22,034 bases of DNA from Candidatus Zixiibacteriota bacterium (lineage in GTDB: Bacteria; Zixibacteria; MSB-5A5; GN15; FEB-12). The translations under genes were made by a program, and so were the position numbers. Where the stretch lies: positions 1 to 22,034 of the forward strand of contig JAMPYH010000005.1 of the NCBI GenBank assembly GCA_023700785.1, read 5' to 3'. The first letter of the stretch is position 1. Each line of letters starts with the position of its first letter. A model generated the notes under the pieces. It saw only the letters and a list, made by a program, of their open reading frames with translations. It was not told where the DNA came from and made no database searches. This document shows positions 16,327 through 22,034 of this stretch, piece by piece.

Positions 16327-16899
16327 CTATAGTTTTCGACTTCCCCTTTGCGTAAACGGCACATTTTTAGCGCAAAGCGGGCAGGCGCTTGCTTCCCAAC
16401 TGTCCGCGCTGACCGTCGCGAGCGCGTGAGTCGGAAAGGGAAATGAGACCTTTCCGCCGGAACGATCCAGGAACAGACCGATCCCAACTATGTCAGCTTT
16501 ATATGCGTTCACCAGCGAGATAACTTCTTCCACCGACCTGCCGGTCGTTAAGACATCGTCCACGATCAATACTTTCTGCCCCGGGTCAAGCGAGAATCCG
16601 CGCTTAAATACTCGCCCTGGGTCGCCCTGCTCGGCGTAGATTGCTTCCACTCCAAGGTAGCGAGCGACGTCGTACGCGATAATGATCCCGCCGGTCGTCG
16701 GGCCAACCACTGTCTGCACTCCGCTGGAACGGAAATGGTCCGCGAGCGACTTGCACACCTGGGTGCAAATGGCCGGATTTTTAAGCAGCGTGAACTTTTC
16801 GTAATAGACATCCGAGTGTCGTCCAGAGGTTAGCAGAAAATGACCGGTCAATAACGCCTGAGACTCTTTGAATAACGACAATATATCTGTCGAACTCAT
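16327..16899 (-). CDS. pyrE: Orotate phosphoribosyltransferase
   Basis: 190 residues, cytosolic. It joins orotate to PRPP to make orotidine 5'-monophosphate in pyrimidine synthesis. The PRPP-binding loop VLIVDDVLTTGRS lies at residues 110-122. The N-terminal half carries LLTGHFLLTSGRHSDVYYEK and VVGPTTGGIIIAYDVARYLG. The C-terminal ACPLCAKNVPFTQRGSRK tail with paired cysteines matches the longer OPRT branch. The ATG overlaps the stop of acpS (ATGA at 16896-16899), and GGAGG lies four bases upstream within acpS. It ends 27 bases from the convergent hybrid kinase gene, and I see no intrinsic terminator between them. Confidence 0.95.
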   Translation of the reverse strand: MSSTDILSLFKESQALLTGHFLLTSGRHSDVYYEKFTLLKNPAICTQVCKSLADHFRSSGVQTVVGPTTGGIIIAYDVARYLGVEAIYAEQGDPGRVFKRGFSLDPGQKVLIVDDVLTTGRSVEEVISLVNAYKADIVGIGLFLDRSGGKVSFPFPTHALATVSADSWEASACPLCAKNVPFTQRGSRKL

Positions 16900-17270
16900 G
16901 ATTCCTCCGTAAGAATAACGATGGCAATGGCATGGGAACGTTCGTGCGAAATGGACAACTGCGCGGAGACCCGCGCCAGTTGCGGATACGCCAGGTGGGA
17001 GAGATCCAGCGACGGTCGGCCGGTACCATCGTTGACTATTTGTATCTTCGTTAATGAAGGACGCTCAACGATATAGCGGCCCAGCGCCTTGATCGCCGCC
17101 TCTTTCGCCGCGAAACGTCCGGCGATGAACTGCGCGCGGTCAAAGCGTCCGTTGAGCTGTGACATTTCGTCAGGACCAAGGACGCGAACACAAAAACGAT
17201 CTCCGTACTGCGACAATAATTTCGCGATACGGGTGACATCAACGAGATCTATGCCAACTGAACCCAGCAC
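16896..17270 (-). CDS. acpS: Holo-[acyl-carrier-protein] synthase
   Basis: 124 residues from GTG at 17270. It transfers the 4'-phosphopantetheine arm of CoA to acyl carrier protein. The magnesium/CoA residues fall where expected with this start: Asp8 in VGIDLVDVTRI and Glu57 in AGRFAAKEAAIKALG; the C-terminal ISHERSHAIAIVI strand closes the fold. The frame continues upstream to an ATG at 17411, which would add 47 residues with no resemblance to the family. That stretch also contains a promoter-like element (17308-17336), so I take the GTG start; AAAGGA lies ten bases upstream, a slightly long spacing. It is first in a two-gene operon with pyrE. Confidence 0.9.
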   Translation of the reverse strand: MLGSVGIDLVDVTRIAKLLSQYGDRFCVRVLGPDEMSQLNGRFDRAQFIAGRFAAKEAAIKALGRYIVERPSLTKIQIVNDGTGRPSLDLSHLAYPQLARVSAQLSISHERSHAIAIVILTEES

Positions 17271-17307
17271 CCGAGCGTATTCCTTTGTTGTTTCACTCGT
17301 GTCAAAA

Positions 17308-17336
17308 TTATGCAATCGCGAGAGAGAGTGCAACAA
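17308..17336 (-). promoter_or_regulatory. Possible promoter of acpS-pyrE
   Basis: On the minus strand CATAAT (17308-17313, 5/6 to the -10 consensus) lies 17 bases after TTGTTG (17331-17336, weak -35). Transcription would begin near 17301, giving a leader of about 30 bases that includes AAAGGA before the acpS GTG. An alternative -35, TTGCAC at 17328-17333, leaves a 14-base spacer. Confidence 0.35.
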
Positions 17337-17578
17337 CGGAAAATTGCCCTTGCGAAGCGCGTTGTGGAATGGTATACATCGGTACAAGATGTAATGGAGA
17401 GAGAGAGTCATTTGAAAATCTCTAACACTCCACTTATGAGGGTTGTCTCTTGTGCGTTGCGCGAACGCCGTGACCTGCCTTCGGGCAGCAGCGAAAGCTA
17501 AATACGTCGAGCGGCTGTAATGCCCTTAACGTAAGGATTTCTGGAGTTTTTTCAAATTACACCTCTCTCCTCAAATAC

Positions 17579-17608
17579 AAAACCCGCCTCATCGCTGAGA
17601 CGGGTTTT
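17579..17608 (-). terminator. Intrinsic terminator behind the 17634-18305 gene
   Basis: The arms 17579-17591 and 17596-17608 pair over 13 positions around a 4-base loop. On the minus strand the single imperfect position is a G-U pair (on the plus strand it is a C-A mismatch). The arm ends in four U followed by a U-rich stretch. It lies 25 bases past the stop at 17634, so it mainly serves the minus-strand gene. It could also stop any plus-strand transcript. Confidence 0.8.
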
Positions 17609-17633
17609 CTATTTGGTGCCGGACCGCGAACCC

Positions 17634-18305
17634 TTATCGTCTGAACGGATCCAGAACGACCACGGCCTTCAGTTCCTGTTCGTACTGCGTGGTGACATTG
17701 ACTCTCCGAACCACGACAAAGTAGCATGACGTTCCGGACGAGACGAAGTAAAGCCGATCGCGCTCGATCTCATAGACGCCGGTCCGGCGCGTTATCCCGA
17801 CTCCGGGTACTCGCTCAAAGAGATCCATGAGTTCGCGGAGATTCTTGAACACAAATCCAAACTGCTTCTGAAATTCGATGGTCAGCTCCGGCGAAGTGAA
17901 CGTCCCGTCGTTCTCCATCTGGATCACTGACAGCACGCCCGGGATCGCTTTGATCTGGTCATATACCGGAAGCGGCTCGGTTTCGATGATCGTCTCTTTG
18001 GAAGGCTCGACGGATTCGACCGCGGTCTGAGGAGCGACCGGGTGCGCGTCGTTTTGGATGATCGCCAGCACTTCCGCATGCTGTTTTACCAGTGTCGTCT
18101 CCGCTCTCCGCTGTTCGTCAACGGAACTGATCACCTTATCCAAAGCGCGTTCGACTTTGTGGAGGACACGGCCATTATCAAGAATGGTGGTAGTAATTCG
18201 GGGGCTGGGCCGTTGGGCATACTCCGTCTGCACCTGAAGCAGGGTATTTCCGCGCTTTACGTTTGACGTCCGCCCAGCGGGTATGAATTGTATATTGCCG
18301 TTCAT
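17634..18305 (-). CDS. Uncharacterised two-domain protein
   Basis: 223 residues, no signal peptide or membrane segment, so probably cytosolic. The N-terminal ~85 residues carry a pattern TLLQVQTEYAQRPSPRITTT / LDNGRVLHKVE followed by a charged helix ending KQHAEVLAII. I have an impression of similar QTE...PRI-T...GRVLHK modules in other deep-branching bacteria but cannot name a family. A proline/glutamate-rich linker (~90-112) leads to a C-terminal domain of ~105 residues (YDQIKAIPGVLSVIQMENDG, YFVVVRR, KAVVVLDPF). Its opening resembles Roadblock/LC7 domains that regulate small GTPases, though the match is weak. ATG at 18305 has no clear ribosome site. It lies 56 bases downstream of nrdJ on the same strand and is followed by a strong terminator, so it may be co-transcribed with nrdJ. 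Confidence 0.65.
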   Translation of the reverse strand: MNGNIQFIPAGRTSNVKRGNTLLQVQTEYAQRPSPRITTTILDNGRVLHKVERALDKVISSVDEQRRAETTLVKQHAEVLAIIQNDAHPVAPQTAVESVEPSKETIIETEPLPVYDQIKAIPGVLSVIQMENDGTFTSPELTIEFQKQFGFVFKNLRELMDLFERVPGVGITRRTGVYEIERDRLYFVSSGTSCYFVVVRRVNVTTQYEQELKAVVVLDPFRR

Positions 18306-18361
18306 GGTTTTACAGTCCAGACATCGGTCTTTCGCCGCTGTCTCACCTTATATCGGAAGAT

Positions 18362-20605
18362 TTAGCAGGTGGAATAACCACAGGAAGCGCAGGAATAACA
18401 ACCCGAAAGGTATTGCAGCGGGGCGCTGCATTCGGGGCAGATCTCGCGGGCGCTATCTCCCGGATCGGCTTTATCAGGTGCGCCAAAGTGCCTGTTCAAA
18501 ATCTGCGCAATGGCATCCGGGATCGACGATACCCGCCCTCCTTCTGCCAATATCTGGGCCGATCCGCCTATCCCGCGAAGTTGCTTTATCACCTGCTCCA
18601 CTGGGACGTGGGAACGAAGCGCCAGGGATATCAGCCGGCAGATCGCCTCGGTATCAGCCATGGTCGTGTACCCTGACTTGCCGATATGCGCGAAAACCTC
18701 GAAGGGCTTGCCGTCTCGAAGATTCACCGTCACATAAAGATTCCCATAGCCGGTCCGGATCTTCTCCGTGAAGCCGGTCAGTATAGCCGGCCGCTTTTCC
18801 ACTTTGGGCGAGGCGGTGGCTACTCTCTCCTTCTCCTTTACTGTCGAAAGCACCTGGTTCGGGCGGGAGTTGTCCCGGTAGATCGTCACGCCTTTACATC
18901 CGAGGTTATAGGCGAGTTCATACGCCTTACGCACATCCGCTTTCGACGCGGACTCGGGGAAATTGATCGTCTTGGATACCGACGAATCGCAATGCTTCTG
19001 GAAAACCGCCTGCATGCGGACATGATCCTCGGGAGAGATATCCGCCGCGGTGAGGAAGATCGCCCTCACGCCGTCCGGGATCTCCCTGATCTGGGCCAGC
19101 GAACGGACAGAAACAACTTTCTGTATCAGCGCCTCCGAGTAGAACCCTCCCTCTTTGGCCCGTTGCTCAAAATGCGGGATCAATTCCTGCATCCGGGTTC
19201 CATCCATGACATTTCGCTCGAAGCCGATAGCGTAATATGGCTCGATCCCCGATGAACAGCCGGCGATGATGGAAATTGTCCCGGTGGGAGCGATCGTGGT
19301 GACAGTCGCGTTGCGCATCACCAGATTATCCTGCCGATAGACCGAACCCTCCCAGTTGGGAAACCGGCCCCGGATCGCCGCCATCTCCGACGACTGATTG
19401 CGCGCTTCGGTCTCGACAAATGCCATTACCCTTTCCCCCAATTCGAATGCCTCCCCGCTGTTGTATGGCAGTCGAAGTTTGACCAGCATATCCGCCCATC
19501 CCATCAGACCAAGACCGATCCGACGATTCTTCTTGGTCTGCGCCTGGATCTGCGGGATCGGGTAGCGGTTGACATCAATGACATTGTCGAGAAAATGGAC
19601 CGCGGTATGGATGGCGTGGGCCAACCGTTCCCAGTCGATACCGTCCGACGGAGAGGTCAGCGTGTAAGTCGATGGCAACGGCTCCCTGACAAAATTGCCC
19701 AGATTGATCGAGCCGAGATTGCAGGAATCGTATGGCGGAAGCGGCTGCTCGCCGCACGGATTGGTCGCTTCGATACGTTCGGAGAGCGTGGTCGGATTGA
19801 GGCGATCCATGCGATCGATAAACACTATCCCCGGTTCGCCGGTCGCCCAGGCATTCTCAACGATCTTGCCGAAAACCTCGCGGGCATCAAGCGCTTGCTC
19901 CTGTCCATCCCTGATAAACTGTTTGCCAGTGCGGGGATCGCGAAGCGGGTAGGTCGTTCCGTTCGCTACCGCCTCCATGAACTGATCCGTGATGGCGACA
20001 GAGATGTTAAAATTGGTGACTTCGCTGGTGTCGGATTTGCAGGAGATAAACTCGAGAATATCCGGATGATCCACCCGAAGTATCCCCATATTTGCGCCAC
20101 GGCGCGTGCCCCCCTGCTTGACCGCCTCGGTCGAAGCATTATAGACCTTCATGAAGGAAACCGGCCCCGATGCCACGCCGCTGGTTGACGCCACCACCGA
20201 GTTGCGCGGCCGCAGGCGCGAGAAGGAGAATCCGGTACCGCCGCCCGTCTTGTGAATAATGGCGGCATGCTTGTTCGTCTCGAAGATCTCCTCCATTGAG
20301 TCGCCAACTGGCAGGACAAAACAGGCCGAAAGTTGCCCTAATTGCCGCCCCGCGTTCATGAGGGTTGGCGAGTTTGGCAGGAAGTCAAGGCGGGACATCA
20401 GGTTATAGAAACGCTCTGCTGTCTGCTCGACCTGCTGATCCTGAGCCCCATACTGCCTGTCGGCCGAAGCGATAAACTTCGCCACCCGAAGAAACATCTC
20501 TTTGGGGGTCTCAATGACTCGTCCCTGCTGATCCTTCAGCAGATAGCGCCGCTTGAGAACAGTCAGGGCGTTGTCCGTGAGTTGTACTTCTTTATCCTGC
20601 CGCAT
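18362..20605 (-). CDS. nrdJ: Adenosylcobalamin-dependent (class II) ribonucleoside-diphosphate reductase
   Basis: 747 residues, cytosolic. It reduces ribonucleotides to deoxyribonucleotides using a radical generated from coenzyme B12, independently of oxygen. The thiyl-radical Cys284 sits in ATNPCGEQPLP with Asn282 and Glu286. The redox pair is Cys95 (LSACFVLP) and Cys295 (SCNLGSINLG); the 11-residue distance between radical and redox cysteine is that of class II enzymes. The phosphate-binding segment IAPTGTISIIAGCSSGIEP is present. No subunit gene for a tyrosyl radical or glycyl radical activase is adjacent. The C-terminal tail has two CxxC-type pairs (CPEC and CYSCASCGYSTC), a zinc-ribbon plus mobile cysteine arm that re-reduces the active site. 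ATG at 20605 follows a weak AGG ribosome site. A GATAAT hexamer about 25 bases upstream may be its -10. Confidence 0.96.
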   Translation of the reverse strand: MRQDKEVQLTDNALTVLKRRYLLKDQQGRVIETPKEMFLRVAKFIASADRQYGAQDQQVEQTAERFYNLMSRLDFLPNSPTLMNAGRQLGQLSACFVLPVGDSMEEIFETNKHAAIIHKTGGGTGFSFSRLRPRNSVVASTSGVASGPVSFMKVYNASTEAVKQGGTRRGANMGILRVDHPDILEFISCKSDTSEVTNFNISVAITDQFMEAVANGTTYPLRDPRTGKQFIRDGQEQALDAREVFGKIVENAWATGEPGIVFIDRMDRLNPTTLSERIEATNPCGEQPLPPYDSCNLGSINLGNFVREPLPSTYTLTSPSDGIDWERLAHAIHTAVHFLDNVIDVNRYPIPQIQAQTKKNRRIGLGLMGWADMLVKLRLPYNSGEAFELGERVMAFVETEARNQSSEMAAIRGRFPNWEGSVYRQDNLVMRNATVTTIAPTGTISIIAGCSSGIEPYYAIGFERNVMDGTRMQELIPHFEQRAKEGGFYSEALIQKVVSVRSLAQIREIPDGVRAIFLTAADISPEDHVRMQAVFQKHCDSSVSKTINFPESASKADVRKAYELAYNLGCKGVTIYRDNSRPNQVLSTVKEKERVATASPKVEKRPAILTGFTEKIRTGYGNLYVTVNLRDGKPFEVFAHIGKSGYTTMADTEAICRLISLALRSHVPVEQVIKQLRGIGGSAQILAEGGRVSSIPDAIAQILNRHFGAPDKADPGDSAREICPECSAPLQYLSGCYSCASCGYSTC

Positions 20606-20731
20606 AAATAGCCTATGAAACCATTATCGGAATTTTCGCCCGACATACATATAACGCTTCCGATGCTTCTTTGATGTCACTTTGATCGATTTTTCTGTCG
20701 ACTCCGCCAAACCCCAACCTATCTTTCCTAC
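20606..20731. other. Divergent intergenic region, nrdJ / membrane protein
   Basis: 126 bases between divergent genes. On the minus strand GATAAT is a good -10-like hexamer for nrdJ but lacks a convincing -35. No cobalamin riboswitch boxes or NrdR-box pair are apparent by eye. The plus-strand gene has no ribosome site in front of its ATG. Confidence 0.35.
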
Positions 20732-21160
20732 ATGCCGCTCCGCGAACCAGCCGTCTCCCGCCGTACATTGGTGATCACCGCCGCGGTTATCTGGGGCGTC
20801 GTGGGGCTCTTCCTGATCTTCCGCGCCGCGCTTTACTTAACGGAAGTCGATTCAGACAAGACGACTCTGGTTCTCGCGTCAGGGACATTTGGGATATTGC
20901 TCGGACTGCTTAAAGGAAAATATATCTTCGCGAGATTGGCGAAACAGAACGTCCAGCGGATCGACCAACTCTCCCCGCACAAAAAGAAGATCTGTATCTT
21001 CGCTTTTCAGGCGTGGCAATCCTACCTGATCGTTTTGGTGATGATCGGGCTGGGTATGGCGTTGCGCGTTTCCCCGCTCCCCCGCGTCTATCTGATCGGG
21101 ATCTATCTGCTGATAGGCGTCGGCTTGCTTGTCGGCAGCCGCGCCTACCTAAAACGCTGA
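20732..21160 (+). CDS. Small integral membrane protein of unknown function
   Basis: 142 residues with four hydrophobic segments at about 10-32, 42-60, 88-110 and 116-137. Between the second and third is a positively charged loop, KGKYIFARLAKQNVQRIDQL followed by SPHKKKICIFAFQAWQSY. The SPHKKKICIFAFQAW stretch looks like a conserved signature, but I cannot name a family or a function. ATG at 20732 lacks a Shine-Dalgarno sequence, so translation may be leaderless or the start slightly different. The gene diverges from nrdJ, and its TGA is separated by one base from the stop of the convergent outer-membrane gene. Confidence 0.6.
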   Translation: MPLREPAVSRRTLVITAAVIWGVVGLFLIFRAALYLTEVDSDKTTLVLASGTFGILLGLLKGKYIFARLAKQNVQRIDQLSPHKKKICIFAFQAWQSYLIVLVMIGLGMALRVSPLPRVYLIGIYLLIGVGLLVGSRAYLKR

Positions 21161-21161
21161 C

Positions 21162-22034
21162 CTAAAACGAGAGTCCCGCTCTCAGTCTGATCTGATATTG
21201 CCGGCTGTAAAAATTGTGCGGGATGGAATGAAGCTCGTCGCCAGTGTCATCTTCCGGCGTCACCGGATCATCCCCATACCAGACCTGGTCGCCGCTGGTT
21301 TTCACGGTCAACGAGAGATACTCACCGTCAGCCTCGATAAACGGCCGCAATCTCATCGCTCCCTTGCCGATATCAAACCGGGCGCCAAATCCGCCGATGA
21401 TCCCCGAGCCGGTTCCACTGGCGGTCGCCAGACGATTCCGCAGAATGTGATCATCCTCATCCTTGGCGCTGACCACCGCTCCCAGGAGCCTGGTCGTAAA
21501 CGAGAATCCATTGGTCGGCCTGACCGTCAGATAAAACCCGCCGGCGGGAATTTTGTAGATCACTTCGTAGATCAAACAAAGCGAATCGTATGACTGGCTG
21601 AACTCCTGCCCGTTTCCGTCAATATACCAGCCCGTGAAATCAAGCACATCTTGTTGAAACTTCTGGTAGCGGAACTCGGCCGTCACCCCAAGTACCCACT
21701 TCTCGCGGAAGAAAAGCGAGCGCCGCGCTTCGAACGTCAACAGTGTCGCGTCCATCGCGACATGCGACTCGGTGTAGCTGAACTGCCCATTGACCGACCC
21801 TGGCGTTGGATCGTACGCCCAGTCACCGTCGATCATCAGGTCATTGGGATCGTTGGTATTCGTGTAATATCCGATCATCACGGACCAATCAGAATTCATC
21901 TGCGGGGATGAACCCAGCCCCACCTGCGCGCCCGCCATGGTCACATCAAGCGGGAAGTCCAGTTCACTCTTGATACTGCCGATAGCGTCATTCGGCCACT
22001 GGACCCTGAGATCCATCACAAACTTCGTATAGCC
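21162..22034 (-). CDS. Outer-membrane beta-barrel protein (partial, N-terminus missing)
   Basis: 290 residues of the C-terminal part are visible; the frame stays open to the right edge, so start and signal peptide lie outside. GTG/ATG codons at 22019/22016 are unlikely starts because they lie inside a beta strand (GYTKFVMDLRVQW). The sequence alternates hydrophobic and polar residues in strands of about ten, with aspartate/glycine-rich loops (NTNDPNDLMIDGDW, YGDDPVTPEDDTGDE), and ends in phenylalanine (YQIRLRAGLSF), the usual recognition end for barrel assembly. The family is not identifiable from this fragment. A porin, a lipid transporter or a surface adhesin barrel are all possible. Confidence 0.7.
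   Translation of the reverse strand, partial: GYTKFVMDLRVQWPNDAIGSIKSELDFPLDVTMAGAQVGLGSSPQMNSDWSVMIGYYTNTNDPNDLMIDGDWAYDPTPGSVNGQFSYTESHVAMDATLLTFEARRSLFFREKWVLGVTAEFRYQKFQQDVLDFTGWYIDGNGQEFSQSYDSLCLIYEVIYKIPAGGFYLTVRPTNGFSFTTRLLGAVVSAKDEDDHILRNRLATASGTGSGIIGGFGARFDIGKGAMRLRPFIEADGEYLSLTVKTSGDQVWYGDDPVTPEDDTGDELHSIPHNFYSRQYQIRLRAGLSF

Larger units (their letters stand above)
17271..17633. other. Non-coding stretch with promoter, hairpins and terminator
   Basis: About 363 bases without a convincing gene. From left to right it holds the probable acpS promoter, CT/GA-rich runs around 17321-17330 and 17394-17408, and two adjacent hairpins. These are GCGTT-GCGCG-AACGC at 17454-17468 and CTGCC-TTCG-GGCAG at 17475-17488, the latter closed by an extra-stable C(UUCG)G tetraloop on the plus strand. 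A smaller dyad CCTTA-ACG-TAAGG follows near 17524-17536, then a T6 run near 17547, then the terminator at 17579-17608. A short plus-strand frame at 17310-17501 lacks a ribosome site and looks non-coding. An unannotated small RNA on the plus strand is possible but unproven. Confidence 0.45.

Noticed and set aside
17454..17500. tRNA-like or 6S-like RNA at the hairpin cluster
   Set aside because: No cloverleaf with a T-loop and acceptor stem can be built, and there is no long interrupted helix of the 6S kind.
17310..17501. Possible 63-residue plus-strand protein
   Set aside because: No ribosome binding site at either ATG, composition follows the local CT/GA-rich DNA, and its first third overlaps the acpS promoter region.
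20606..20731. B12 riboswitch or NrdR boxes controlling nrdJ
   Set aside because: The 126-base gap is too short for a full cobalamin riboswitch and I see no conserved boxes or paired NrdR palindromes.

Overview
The window is a stretch of chromosome from what looks like a diderm bacterium of the Fibrobacteres-Chlorobi-Bacteroidetes (FCB) superphylum or a candidate phylum near it, such as Zixibacteria or Marinimicrobia. This placement is inference. It rests on a TonB-dependent receptor with an N-terminal carboxypeptidase-regulatory-like domain, a large exported protein with a type IX-secretion-like C-terminal sorting module, a PorV/UPF0164-like barrel, an adenosylcobalamin-dependent ribonucleotide reductase, and clear Shine-Dalgarno sequences at many (not all) starts, in moderately GC-rich DNA. 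I see no IS elements, CRISPR arrays, rRNA, tRNA or phage genes.

Layout. (1) 2-1312 (+): C-terminal part of a multi-spanning membrane protein with a TPR tail, cut by the left edge. It meets, stop codon to stop codon, sthA (1313-2713, -), a soluble transhydrogenase-type flavoprotein. (2) 2825-4414 (-): an exported HExxH metallopeptidase-like protein. (3) 4534-10974 (-): a three-gene outer-membrane operon, read TonB-dependent receptor, then a 913-residue exported FN3/sorting-domain protein, then a PorV-like barrel, closed by a strong terminator at 4484-4510. The receptor carries a single-base frameshift near 10696. (4) 11162-16300 (+): a signalling operon made of an ABC-type periplasmic substrate-binding protein, a transmembrane HAMP histidine kinase, two stand-alone receiver proteins and a soluble receiver-GAF-like-histidine kinase hybrid. 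Two ATGA overlaps tie it together. It contains no permease, no ATPase and no DNA-binding or enzymatic output domain. (5) 16327-17270 (-): acpS followed by pyrE, overlapping by ATGA. (6) 17271-17633: non-coding stretch with a probable acpS promoter, stable hairpins and a terminator. (7) 17634-18305 (-): uncharacterised protein; 18362-20605 (-): nrdJ. (8) 20732-21160 (+): small membrane protein, convergent and one base from the C-terminal part of an outer-membrane barrel (21162-22034, -) cut by the right edge.

How the parts may work together: the receptor operon is a coherent outer-membrane module (uptake barrel, surface protein, export/anchoring partner). The divergent signalling operon starts about 190 bases from the receptor start and encodes a periplasmic ligand-binding protein coupled to kinases. 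A natural hypothesis is that the signalling cascade senses a ligand related to the receptor's substrate. Nothing in the sequence proves that link. The other genes (sthA, acpS, pyrE, nrdJ) are housekeeping metabolism.
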